Source: Asticcacaulis sp. AC402 (GTDB lineage Bacteria > Pseudomonadota > Alphaproteobacteria > Caulobacterales > Caulobacteraceae). From it: a DNA stretch of 64,000 bases. Location: positions 79,347-143,346 of the forward strand of contig NZ_AWGC01000019.1 of NCBI RefSeq assembly GCF_000495835.1. The letters run 5' to 3'. The notes under the pieces were generated by a model. That model was given only the letters and a program-made list of their open reading frames with translations, was not told the DNA's origin and did no database searches. This document shows positions 24,841 through 34,302 of the stretch, piece by piece. A program made the position numbers and the translations under genes. The number at the start of each line of letters is the position of its first letter. Within the stretch, counting starts at the first letter, position 1.

Positions 24841-24864
24841 TCACCGTCAACTACACCGACGGTC
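24841..24864. promoter_or_regulatory. Inverted repeat upstream of tetR (candidate operator)
   Basis: tcaccgtc and gacggtca flank nine bases; 7 of 8 arm positions are complementary. TetR regulators usually bind palindromes overlapping their own promoter. A second small inverted repeat, ttgcc-agtta-ggcaa, is at 24902-24916 in the same divergent region. The link to this TetR is inference. Confidence 0.4.
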
Positions 24865-25064
24865 ATATCGGCCACTTGCCGTGTCATAAAAATAAGGCAT
24901 TTTGCCAGTTAGGCAAGCCACAACACGCGAATTCTTCGCAAGTTTCAGCCGCTTCCACTTTTTGTGCGCAGCAAAATGCATTAGCCGTTGAACGCTGGCA
25001 CCTTGCCAAGCTCTCATGAAGCGGGCAAAGGGTTTTCTCGGATTTCCTTTATAGGACAAAACAC

Positions 25065-26132
25065 GTGCGTATCTTGTTGGCCACCGACGCGTGGGAGCCT
25101 CAGGTCAATGGTGTCGTGACGACGCTTCGGCGGACTATGGCCGAGTGCGAAAAGCTGGGCCACGAGTTCAAGGTTATCGAATACAATCAGTTCAAGACCG
25201 TCTCCTGGCCTGACTATCCGGAAGTCAAGCTCGCGCTGGGCTGTTATGAAGAGGTCCGCGAAATCATCCAGGACTACGAGCCCGACGCCATCCATATTGC
25301 CACCGAAGGCTTTGTCGGTCTGGCGGCTCGGCGGGTATGTCAGGAATGGAAGCTGCCCTTCACCACAAGCTATCACACCAAGTTCCCGGAGTATGTCTCG
25401 GCACGCCTGCCGATACCGTTGTCGTGGGGCTATGCCTTCATGCGCTGGTTTCACAAGCCGTCCGGCCGGGTGATGGTGGCGACGGCGACCCTGGCGCGCG
25501 ACCTGGAATCGCGCGGCTTTATCAATATCTCGCCGTGGACCCGCGGGGTCGATACCGAAACCTTCCGGCCGGGCCTGGAGCCGATCTTCGGCGACCTGCC
25601 GCGGCCGATCATGACCTATGTCGGCCGGGTGGCTGTCGAGAAAAACCTCGAAGCTTTTCTGAAAATCGACCTGCCGGGCACCAAGGTGGTGGTCGGAAAA
25701 GGCCCGCAACTCGAAGACTTGCATGCAAAATACCCCGCTGTCGTGTTTACCGGACCAAGATTTGGGGAGGAACTGGCGCGGTCCTATGCCGACTCGGATG
25801 TGTTCGTATTCCCGTCGCTGACAGATACCTTCGGACTGGTGATCACCGAAGCCATGGCGGCTGGCACCCCCGTCGCCGCCTTCCCGGCACACGGGCCAAT
25901 CGACATTATCCCGGGGTCGGGCGCCGGCGCGATAAACGACGATCTGGCGGTGGCGATCGCTGAAGCGCTGAAGATCGACCGCAAGGATGTGCGCGCCTAT
26001 GCAGAAAAGTTCTCCTGGCCGGAGTGTGCGGCTGAGTTCATCCGCAACCTGGAACCCTATCCGGAACCGGCCAAGACCAAGCTGTGGAACAAACTTAGGC
26101 ATCTAACGCGCAAGCGTGTGAAGAAGGTTTAA
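25065..26132 (+). CDS. Glycosyltransferase family 4 (GT-B), SqdX/MgtA-like
   Basis: 355 residues. The N-terminus RILLATDAWEPQVNGVVTTL is the hallmark of glycolipid-forming GT4 enzymes (alpha-mannosyl- or glucosyl-diacylglycerol and sulfolipid SqdX types). The C-terminal domain has PRPIMTYVGRVAVEKNLEAF, the nucleotide-sugar site, and SDVFVFPSLTDTFGLVITEA MAAGTPVAAFPAHGP, the E-x7-E region. A basic C-terminal tail (KLWNKLRHLTRKRVKKV) would suit membrane association. It starts at GTG 25065. The acceptor is not known. The phosphonate importer lies next to it, convergent, so a role in phosphorus-sparing membrane glycolipids is possible but unproven. Confidence 0.85.
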   Translation: MRILLATDAWEPQVNGVVTTLRRTMAECEKLGHEFKVIEYNQFKTVSWPDYPEVKLALGCYEEVREIIQDYEPDAIHIATEGFVGLAARRVCQEWKLPFTTSYHTKFPEYVSARLPIPLSWGYAFMRWFHKPSGRVMVATATLARDLESRGFINISPWTRGVDTETFRPGLEPIFGDLPRPIMTYVGRVAVEKNLEAFLKIDLPGTKVVVGKGPQLEDLHAKYPAVVFTGPRFGEELARSYADSDVFVFPSLTDTFGLVITEAMAAGTPVAAFPAHGPIDIIPGSGAGAINDDLAVAIAEALKIDRKDVRAYAEKFSWPECAAEFIRNLEPYPEPAKTKLWNKLRHLTRKRVKKV

Positions 26133-26173
26133 GGCAAAGGGACAAGGGGGGGCGCGACCGCGCGCCTTGCCTG

Positions 26174-26983
26174 TTACAGCAACCGCTTACGAATCTGCTG
26201 CGAAAGTACGTCGATCAGGGTCACGGCAATGACGATAATGATGGCAATGGCAGAGGTCTGGCGGTAGGCGAAACTATTGAGATTGTCGAACAGAAGCTGC
26301 CCGATGCCGCCGGCGCCGATTAGCCCCAGCACCGTGGCGGAACGCGCATTCGATTCGAAACGGTACAGCGCGAATGAGGTCCACAGGGGGCCGACCTGAG
26401 GGATAACGCCCCAGATGATTTCATGCAACCGGGTTCCCCCGGTGGCGCGCACGCCCTCAACCGGCGCCGTTTCGATGGACTCGACCGCTTCAGAAAACAG
26501 CTTGGCCAGAGTGCCCGTATTACTGACCGTCAGTGCCAAAACGCCGGCCAACGGACCGAGGCCTACGGCTACCAGGAAGGCCGTGCCGAGGACGATGTCT
26601 GGAAAGGCGCGCAGCAGGGCGATGAAGGCCCGCATCGGCTGAACGATCCAGTCAGGGGTAATGTTCCGGGAACACAGAAAGCTCAAGGGCACCGCCAGGA
26701 CAATAGACAGACTGGTGCCCCACAGCGCCATTTCAAGCGTCTGCCACATCGCGGCGACGTAGCGCCGCCAGTCCTCGAAGTCCGGGCTCAGATAATCCTT
26801 CAGATAGTTGCCTGTCTTGGCGGAATTGTCGACCAGCATATGCAGGTCCTGGATGTGCGCCCCGCGGAAGCTGATGGCCAGCAGGCCCACTACAATCAGC
26901 AGAACCAAAAGGTTGAGCAGGCGCGTACCCAGCGTCGCGGTTGGCGGCGCCAGAATGCCTTTAACATAAGGCCCCTCCGTCAT
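26174..26983 (-). CDS. phnE: Phosphonate ABC transporter permease
   Basis: Inner-membrane permease of a phosphonate/phosphite-type importer. Hydrophobic helices run from LLNLLVLLIVVGLLAISFRG onward; the binding-protein-dependent transport loop reads EGVRATGGTRLHEIIWGVIP QVGPLW, and VLGLIGAGGIGQLLFDNLNS FAYRQTSAIAIIIV is the classical PhnE C-terminal block. 269 residues. The ATG at 26983 overlaps the phnD stop by one base, so a GTG at 26986 is the less likely start. It is the third gene of phnCDE. Confidence 0.93.
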   Translation of the reverse strand: MTEGPYVKGILAPPTATLGTRLLNLLVLLIVVGLLAISFRGAHIQDLHMLVDNSAKTGNYLKDYLSPDFEDWRRYVAAMWQTLEMALWGTSLSIVLAVPLSFLCSRNITPDWIVQPMRAFIALLRAFPDIVLGTAFLVAVGLGPLAGVLALTVSNTGTLAKLFSEAVESIETAPVEGVRATGGTRLHEIIWGVIPQVGPLWTSFALYRFESNARSATVLGLIGAGGIGQLLFDNLNSFAYRQTSAIAIIIVIAVTLIDVLSQQIRKRLL

Positions 26984-28029
26984 CACCGCTCCTGATGAGA
27001 CGCCGGCGCGTCGGCCGGTGCTTGTGGCGCGGTCTTGGCCACCAGGTCAGCCTGTTCCTTGGCGACGGCGTCGATCTCCACACGAGCGGCGGAAGCAGCA
27101 GCTGCGTCCCCGGCAATTTCCGCTTCCTGGAGCGCCACCCGTGCCTCCATAAGCCTTTCCGGGAGCAAGTAGGTGGCGTCGCTGGGTTGCAGAGGCCCCC
27201 ACTGGAAGGCGCGCAGGTTGGCGCGCTGACGTTCTGCCTCGGGGCCGGTGCCTGTGCCGTAGGACAGGAAGAACGACCTGATCTTTTCCTTCGCGACCGG
27301 GTCAAGGTCGGTGCGGTAGACGATAACGCCCTTGGGGATGAGCTGTGACTGCCAGATGATCTTGATCTTGGCCAGTTTTTCGCGGCCTTCCGGCGTATCG
27401 CTGAGTTCTTTAAGCGCATCGGAATTGGCCGTGGCGGCATCCAGGACGCCGGCAACCACGCCTTCGATATTGACCCCGTGCGAACCCGACTTGACGTTTT
27501 TGAAACAGTTGTTGGTATCCACTTTGTTCGGCAGGAACAGGAAGGCCTTGGGGACGATCGTACCGGAGGTCGACTTGACGTCGCCCATGCCGAAATTGAG
27601 CTTGCGATCGCACTTGAGGATATCCTCGACAGTCACTGTCGATGCCTTCGGTACGATGATGACGCTGGTATAGCCGTCGGTGCCGTCCGGATTGGTATTG
27701 TGGGCGAAGACCTCGGCATTGGCGCGTTTCACCGCTTCCAGGCCGGAAGCGCTGGAGAAAAAGCCGGCCTGAACCTGATCGAAGCGCATGGCCTCGATGA
27801 GGGCGGTGTAGGACGAAGAATAGAAGGGCGTTACTTTCAGGCCGGTTTGCTTTTCCATGTCGGCCAGGATAGGCGCCCACAGCTTGTCCAGGTCCCGCGA
27901 CTTATCGACCGACAGGATAGAAAAAGTGATCTCGGTGCGCGGGGCGCCGGCTTTTGGTTTGGAGTTGTCGCAGCTTGTCAGCGACAGGGCCGCCATAATG
28001 ACCGCGGCAACCAGGACAGATTTACGCAT
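26983..28029 (-). CDS. phnD: Phosphonate ABC transporter substrate-binding protein
   Basis: Lipoprotein signal MRKSVLVAAVIMAALSLTSC with lipobox LTSC. The PhnD/PtxB-type domain reads TEITFSILSVDKSRDLDKLW APILADMEKQTGLKVTPFYS SSYTALIEAMRFDQVQAGFF, then GYTSVIIVPKAS, LNFGMGDVKSTSGTIVPKAF and IIWQSQLIPKGVIVYRTDLD, in the family order. The C-terminus (about 300-348) is an Ala/Glu-rich extension beyond the usual domain. 348 residues from the ATG at 28029, which overlaps phnC by 8 bp; the longer frame from 28092 lies within phnC. The ligand (phosphonate, phosphite or another oxyanion) cannot be read from sequence. Confidence 0.92.
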   Translation of the reverse strand: MRKSVLVAAVIMAALSLTSCDNSKPKAGAPRTEITFSILSVDKSRDLDKLWAPILADMEKQTGLKVTPFYSSSYTALIEAMRFDQVQAGFFSSASGLEAVKRANAEVFAHNTNPDGTDGYTSVIIVPKASTVTVEDILKCDRKLNFGMGDVKSTSGTIVPKAFLFLPNKVDTNNCFKNVKSGSHGVNIEGVVAGVLDAATANSDALKELSDTPEGREKLAKIKIIWQSQLIPKGVIVYRTDLDPVAKEKIRSFFLSYGTGTGPEAERQRANLRAFQWGPLQPSDATYLLPERLMEARVALQEAEIAGDAAAASAARVEIDAVAKEQADLVAKTAPQAPADAPASHQER

Positions 28030-28843
28030 GGGTCTCCCCCCAATAGGCGTCTTCAATTTCAGCGCCGTAGATATCTTTGAGAAGGTCATCACTCAGGCCC
28101 GACGCTGGACCATCATAGACGACCTTACCGTCCTTAAGCGCCAGGATGCGATCGCAATAGGTCTTGGCATAGTCGACCTGGTGCAGGGTGACGATGACGC
28201 CCACCCCGTCCTCTTCATTCAGATTGACCAGGAGTTTCATCACCTTGCGTGCCGTCACCGGATCCAGCGAGGCCACAGGTTCGTCGGCCAGGACGATCTG
28301 GGCCCCCTGGACGATGGCGCGGGCGATAGCGCCACGCTGCATCTGGCCGCCAGACAGGGTATTGGCGCGCTGGCCAGCATATTGCGCCACGCCGACGTGG
28401 TCCAGCGCCCGCATGACGATCTGTTTTTCTTCCGCCGTCCAAAGCCCCAGCAGGCTGCGCAGGCCCGACACCTTGCCCAGGAACCCGAGTGCCGCGTTGG
28501 TGAACAGCGACAGACGGCCGACCAGGTTAAACTGCTGGGCGATCATACCCATGCGCGAGCGGGTGGCGCGGACATCGGACGCCAGATTACCGTTCTTCTG
28601 CACGACGCGGCCCATGACCGAGACGGTGCCCTTGCCCTTGTCGATGGCGTGAAGACCGGAAATGGAACGCAACAGAGTCGATTTGCCCGAACCCGACGGA
28701 CCGATCAGGGCGACGCGTTCAGCCTTGTTCATAACGAACGAGACATCGTCGAGCGCCTTCTGAGTCGTGCTCCCGCCCGCGGCAGCCTGCTTGCGGGTAA
28801 AGGTCTTGCTGATCGATGTTACTTCGACGAGAGGCGCCGTCAT
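28022..28843 (-). CDS. phnC: Phosphonate ABC transporter ATP-binding protein
   Basis: ATPase of the importer. Walker A ALIGPSGSGKSTLLRSISGL (about 42-61), Q-loop RMGMIAQQFNLVGRLSLFTN, signature NTLSGGQMQRGAIARAIVQG and Walker B QIVLADEPVASLDPVTA. The H-loop is in VGVIVTLHQVDYAKTYCDRI. 273 residues. First gene of phnCDE; no C-P lyase (phnG-M) or phosphonatase gene accompanies it here. The upstream region contains one good PHO half-site (minus-strand CTGTCAC at 28906-28912). Confidence 0.94.
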   Translation of the reverse strand: MTAPLVEVTSISKTFTRKQAAAGGSTTQKALDDVSFVMNKAERVALIGPSGSGKSTLLRSISGLHAIDKGKGTVSVMGRVVQKNGNLASDVRATRSRMGMIAQQFNLVGRLSLFTNAALGFLGKVSGLRSLLGLWTAEEKQIVMRALDHVGVAQYAGQRANTLSGGQMQRGAIARAIVQGAQIVLADEPVASLDPVTARKVMKLLVNLNEEDGVGVIVTLHQVDYAKTYCDRILALKDGKVVYDGPASGLSDDLLKDIYGAEIEDAYWGETHA

Positions 28844-29372
28844 CCACCCTGCCCTTGGCCGTTAACTGGCGGCACCCATACCACATATCCGCATCACACG
28901 GACGAGTGACAGTCATATTAACGATTTGACCGCAGGGCAATGGGGGAAAGTGCCGCGCACGGCAAATTTGTTCGACGCAACGCCATCATGGCTGCTCCGA
29001 TTTACCCGTCCGTTCGCGCAGGATTTCGATTTCGCGCTGGCGATCCGGTGTGCTTTCGCGGCGGAAAGGGCCATGTATCCGAGTCACGATCTTCGCAGGC
29101 AGGTGTGTAAAGCATCCCGTGTGAAACGCGTCTGCGTCTTGTCGACGACCAGGCTACGGTTGTGAAGATTTTTGGCTGGTGTTGCCAACCCGCGGTGTGT
29201 CAAGAATTTCGCGGGGTGGAATGACGTACCGGCTGCCGGCGCAATTAAGCCGTTCATAACGACTACGCAAGTCGTGGCGCCGCGGTGGCTCAGATAAGTA
29301 GAATTTCGCCATTTTTCCTTCTCCCTGCTTTGGGCGAGAAGGTGTCCAAGCGAAACGAAGACCGGATGAGGG
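28844..29372. other. Intergenic region with decayed coding remnant
   Basis: Between phnC and repeat B2. A minus-strand open stretch from about 29129 to a TGA at 28986-28988 reads LPAKIVTRIHGPF, RRESTPDRQREIEILRERTG, KSEQP, which looks like the C-terminus of a real protein but has no start and no family I can name. Further right is a partial repeat-B hairpin (29183-29225) and a cttctccct...gggcgagaagg hairpin phrase followed by ggatgaggg (about 29320-29372), a type of phrase often seen between proteobacterial genes. No intact gene is seen. Confidence 0.45.
29183..29225 (-). repeat. Repeat family B, single end hairpin (B6)
   Basis: gccaacccgcggtgtgtcaag aatttcgcggggtgg, shown here in two parts, matches the Watson-Crick end hairpin of family B (compare 8133-8169). 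The remaining part of the element is missing, so this is a solo end. Confidence 0.6.
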
Positions 29373-29373
29373 A

Positions 29374-29512
29374 TAATACCAATCCACGATGACCTTGACT
29401 CATCGTGAATTGGCAAGGGCGACTGCCCGCCCGAGCTTACGCGCGGAGCCATGCGGCGCTTGAGCTGAAAAAATGCGAATACCGAGCGTCATTCTTTATG
29501 AGGCTTGGTATA
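29374..29512 (+). repeat. Dispersed repeat family B, copy B2
   Basis: Same orientation as the 39004 copy and nearly identical over its length: ataccaatccacga...tcgtgaattggc end hairpin, core gaggagcc-like gcggagccatgcggcgcttg, then agctgaaaaaatgcgaatac and the right end hairpin taccgagcgtcat-tcttt-atgaggcttggta. Base changes in the left hairpin are partly compensatory (ccaatccacga with tcgtgaattgg). Confidence 0.85.
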
Positions 29513-29619
29513 CGTTCGGCTTCGACTGTTGCCGCCGGACCAACCCCTCACCCCCCGTGCCCTCCTCACGAATTGGAGGGGGCGTAAAATTGTGATCGTC
29601 GCAGTCACAAAAAATCCGA

Positions 29620-29805
29620 AATAAGTCTTTACATACGGCCCCATATCACTATGTTCCCCGATCTTCCGGCGGACCCCTAGAGTTCAGGTCTTCGCCTCAT
29701 GACTGCCCAAGAGGTGCACGGGCGAGTTCTTGCACTTTTTGGCATGAGGCGCGTGTAACGCTGCTAACGCCGGTCTGGGTTTAACTTTAAAATCGGGGAA
29801 CCGAA
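29620..29805 (+). ncRNA. Candidate speF-type leader RNA of ornithine decarboxylase
   Basis: The 215 bases before the decarboxylase start hold no ORF but are structured. cgcctcatg (29693-29701) pairs perfectly with catgaggcg (29743-29751) around inner hairpins (gaggtgca/tgcac...; gcccaag/...), preceded by a ggacccctagagttcaggtc stretch. A conserved alphaproteobacterial RNA motif named speF is known upstream of this same gene family. Position and architecture fit, but I could not align it to the published covariance model. Boundaries are approximate. Confidence 0.55.
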
Positions 29806-31080
29806 GTGGATCACATCACTTCTGCCCTGGACCTGGTCCGCAAGCAGCCTCCGGAACGACCCGTCGCCCTCGTGCGCCGTCGTCCCGTTACTACTGCCGC
29901 GCATTGGTTCCAGCAGAACTTCAAGGGCGATATCTTTTACGCCGTCAAAGCCAATCCGTCGCCTTGGGTGCTGGAAACCCTTTGGGCCGCTGGTGTGCGC
30001 TCGTTCGATGTCGCTTCGTTGAACGAAGTCGAGTTGGTCCGTTCGACCCTGCCGGCCGCGCGCCTGGCGTTCATGCATCCGGTAAAGAGCCGCGTCTCGA
30101 TCGCCAGGGCCTATTTCGACTTCGGCGTCCGCACGTTCAGCCTCGATACCCACGAAGAGCTGCGCAAGATCCTCGACGCCACCGGCGGTGCCCGCGACCT
30201 GAACCTCATTGTGCGCCTGGCGACGTCAGGCGAAGGTTCCAACCTGCCCTTGACCAACAAGTTTGGCATCCAGGCCCACGATGCCCCGTCGCTGCTGATG
30301 GCCGCCCGCCAGGCGACCCAGGACCTGATGGGCGTCAGCTTCCATGTCGGCTCGCAATGCATGCGCCCGACTGCCTACGCTGCCGCCATGGCTGCCGCCT
30401 CGCGCGCCCTGGTCCGCGCCGGCGTGTTCGCTGACGTCGTCGATATCGGCGGCGGCTTCCCGTCGGTCTATCCCGGCATGGTGCCCCCGGCCCTGTCGGA
30501 ATACATGGACGTTATCAACCGCGCCTTCGACGAGATGAAGGTGCATGAGGAAACCCAGCTCTGGGCCGAGCCCGGCCGCGCGCTGGTCGCCGAATCGACG
30601 TCGGTCCTGACGAAGGTCGAACTGCGCAAGGGCGATGCCCTGTACCTGAACGACGGCTCCTACGGCAATCTGTTCGACGCCACCCATGCCAGGTGGCCCT
30701 TCCCGGTGCGCCTTCACCGCCAGGACGAGGCCGAAACCGATACCCTGAAGCCTTTCCGTTTCTATGGCCCGACCTGCGACTCGATCGATTCCATGCCGGG
30801 GCCGTTTTGGCTGCCGGACGACGTTAACGAAGGCGACTATGTCGAGATTGGTATGCTGGGCGCCTATGGCGTCACCATGGGCACGCGCTTTAACGGCTAT
30901 GGCGAAACCGAGACGGTGTTCCTGGATGATGCACCGATGGCGTCGCTGTTCGGCCTGGGTCCGCGCAGCCTGAACAATCCGCGGTCGGCCGCCGATACCT
31001 TCGACGACAACAAGGTCGTGCGGTTGAACCGTCCCAAGGGCGGCAAGCGCGGCAAGAAGCGGGTCAAGGCCAAGGCCTGA
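29806..31080 (+). CDS. Ornithine decarboxylase (fold III, alanine-racemase type)
   Basis: PLP enzyme making putrescine from ornithine (some homologues also use lysine). PLP lysine K48 in GDIFYAVKANPSPWVLETLW, HVGSQC (about residue 181), the GGG phosphate loop VVDIGGGFPSVYPG, LWAEPGRALVAES, the active-site Cys in YGPTCDSIDSM, and GAYGVTMGTRFNGYGE near the end. 424 residues. The C-terminus is unusually basic (RPKGGKRGKKRVKAKA). It starts at GTG 29806. It is monocistronic, between a probable speF leader and a terminator, so it may respond to polyamines at the RNA level (inference). Confidence 0.9.
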   Translation: MDHITSALDLVRKQPPERPVALVRRRPVTTAAHWFQQNFKGDIFYAVKANPSPWVLETLWAAGVRSFDVASLNEVELVRSTLPAARLAFMHPVKSRVSIARAYFDFGVRTFSLDTHEELRKILDATGGARDLNLIVRLATSGEGSNLPLTNKFGIQAHDAPSLLMAARQATQDLMGVSFHVGSQCMRPTAYAAAMAAASRALVRAGVFADVVDIGGGFPSVYPGMVPPALSEYMDVINRAFDEMKVHEETQLWAEPGRALVAESTSVLTKVELRKGDALYLNDGSYGNLFDATHARWPFPVRLHRQDEAETDTLKPFRFYGPTCDSIDSMPGPFWLPDDVNEGDYVEIGMLGAYGVTMGTRFNGYGETETVFLDDAPMASLFGLGPRSLNNPRSAADTFDDNKVVRLNRPKGGKRGKKRVKAKA

Positions 31081-31107
31081 AGCTAGGAGTCAACCACGAA
31101 CCCCACG

Positions 31108-31145
31108 AACAGGCACGAACTTCGGGACGTGCCTGTTTTTGTTTG
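31108..31145 (+). terminator. Terminator after ornithine decarboxylase
   Basis: aacaggcacg (31108-31117) pairs with 31128-31137 over 10 bp, loop aacttcggga, then TTTTTGTTTG. It lies 28 bp after the stop codon. Confidence 0.85.
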
Positions 31146-31252
31146 CCTGCGTAGATATCTCACGACCTTGTGTCCCGGTGAGCATTGCTGCTGCCTTTTT
31201 CTGACCGGCCAGGCGACTTAAGACTAGGGGCAACCCACAGAAGGAGACCCCC

Positions 31253-31600
31253 ATGTCCTATATCGACGGTTTTTTGCTCGCTGTACCAAACGGGAACAAG
31301 GAGAAATACATTGAAAGCTCCAAGGCTTTCGCGACTTACGTAAAGACCCATGGCGCGCTCAGCGTGCACGAGTACTGGGGCGACGACGTCCCCGACGGCA
31401 AGCTGACGTCGTTTCCCATGGCCGTAAAGCTGGAACCGGGCGAAACCGTGGTGTTTTCCTGGATCGAATGGCCGGACAAGGCGACCCGCGATGCGGGCAA
31501 CAAGAAGATGATGGAAGACCCTGAAATGGCCAATATGGAGATGCCGTTCGACGGCAAGCGTATGATGTATGGCGGTTTCGCGAAGCTGATCGAGGATTGA
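31253..31600 (+). CDS. DUF1428 family protein
   Basis: 115 residues: MSYIDGFLLAVPNGNKEKYI, then HGALSVHEYWGDDVPDGKLT SFPMAVKLEPGETVVFSWIE WPDKATRDAGNKKMM and MPFDGKRMMYGGF, all blocks of the DUF1428 (YbaA-like, ferredoxin-fold dimer) family. Function unknown. It has a good AAGGAGA ribosome site. It ends just before a perfect bidirectional terminator shared with the ATP synthase operon. Confidence 0.9.
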   Translation: MSYIDGFLLAVPNGNKEKYIESSKAFATYVKTHGALSVHEYWGDDVPDGKLTSFPMAVKLEPGETVVFSWIEWPDKATRDAGNKKMMEDPEMANMEMPFDGKRMMYGGFAKLIED

Positions 31601-31609
31601 GCGAGCTCA

Positions 31610-31663
31610 TAGCCGAAGAGAAAAGCCCTCCGGAGCAATCCGGAGGGCTTTTCTCTTCGGCTA
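31610..31663. terminator. Perfect 25-bp bidirectional terminator
   Basis: Arms 31610-31634 and 31639-31663 are perfectly complementary around a gcaa loop, with a T-rich right arm and A-rich left arm. It serves the DUF1428 gene (+) and the atpHAGDC operon (-), which converge here. Confidence 0.92.
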
Positions 31664-31673
31664 TCGAACCGGA

Positions 31674-31948
31674 TCAATGAACCGTTTCGAGATATTCCTC
31701 GGCCTGTTCGGCCAGAATGGTCATGCCGTCTTCGCTGACGTCGGCAAAACCACCGCGGACCTGAAACACGCGGCGGATGTCGCCGTCCAGGATAACCACC
31801 GGACCTTCGGCCAGGGTGGTCATGAACGGGGCATGGTTCGCCAGGACGCCGAATTCGCCTTCGGAGCCCGGCGCAACAACCTGATCGACTTCGCCTTCGA
31901 ACAGCGTGGCTTCAGGCGTTACCAGCGATACGTGCAGTTTATCAGCCA

Positions 31949-31949
<1 letters not shown>
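31674..31949 (-). CDS. atpC: F1 ATP synthase epsilon subunit
   Basis: Stalk subunit coupling rotation to catalysis. MADKLHVSLVTPEATLFEGE VDQVVAPGSEGEFGVLANHA PFMTTL is the N-terminal beta-sandwich. It is only 91 residues, so the C-terminal helical hairpin (about 45 residues in E. coli) that inhibits ATP hydrolysis is missing, as in other short alphaproteobacterial epsilon subunits. The start overlaps the atpD stop by one base. Last gene of the operon. Confidence 0.93.
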
Positions 31950-33406
<1,457 letters not shown>

Positions 33407-34279
33407 TTACAGGGCTTCGGCACCGGAGATGATTTCGATCAACTCCTTGGTAATCTGGGCCTGACGTGAGCGGTTGTACTTCAGGGTCAGCGCGTTGACC
33501 ATCTCGCCGGCATTGCGCGTGGCGTTGTCCATGGCGCTCATCTGGGCGGCATAGAAGCCGGCATTGTTTTCCAACATCGAGGACAGGATCTGGACCGAGA
33601 GGTTGCGCGGCAACAGGACTTCGAGGATTTCCTCTTCTGACGGCTCGTACTCATAGACGGCGCCATGGGTATCCTGAACGATGCTGAGGTCTATATCGGC
33701 CGGGATCAGGCGCTTGGCCGTCGGAACCTGGCTGATCACCGACTGGAACCGTGAATAGAACAATGTGACCACATCGGCGCGGCCATCGTTGAACTCTGCG
33801 GCGATCTTTTCCGATATCGGTCGGACGACCGCCATGGTCGGGGATTTTGAGCCGGCTTCGTAGGATTCGATGATGCGGTCCGCGAAGGTGCGCTTCAGTT
33901 GGTCGCGCGCCTTGCGGCCGATGGTGATGATGCGGACGTCGCGACCCGCCTTCAACTCAGCATTAATGAAGTCGCGGGCGGCGCGGACGATGGCGGTGTT
34001 GAAGCCACCCGCCAGGCCACGGTCGCCGGTGGCGACGACGACCAACTGGTTGTGCTGGGAGCCGGTGCCGACCAGCATCGCCGGCGCGCTGTCGCCGATG
34101 ATGCCTTTGGCCAGATTGGCAATGACCGCCGCCATCTTCTGCGCATAGGGACGGGCGTTCTGAGCCGAGTCCTGCGCTTTGCGCAGCTTGGCGGCCGCCA
34201 CCATCTGCATCGCTTTCGTGATCTTCTGCGTGGCTTTCACGCTTCCGATCTGATTGCGCATGTCCTTCAAGCTAGCCAT
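33407..34279 (-). CDS. atpG: F1 ATP synthase gamma subunit
   Basis: Central rotor shaft. [36 protein letters not shown] is the N-terminal helix, and the C-terminal helix has [44 protein letters not shown], both diagnostic. 290 residues. Lies between atpA (23 bp gap) and atpD. Confidence 0.96.
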   Translation of the reverse strand: MASLKDMRNQIGSVKATQKITKAMQMVAAAKLRKAQDSAQNARPYAQKMAAVIANLAKGIIGDSAPAMLVGTGSQHNQLVVVATGDRGLAGGFNTAIVRAARDFINAELKAGRDVRIITIGRKARDQLKRTFADRIIESYEAGSKSPTMAVVRPISEKIAAEFNDGRADVVTLFYSRFQSVISQVPTAKRLIPADIDLSIVQDTHGAVYEYEPSEEEILEVLLPRNLSVQILSSMLENNAGFYAAQMSAMDNATRNAGEMVNALTLKYNRSRQAQITKELIEIISGAEAL

Positions 34280-34302
34280 GGAGGATTATTCTCTTTCCTG
34301 GC

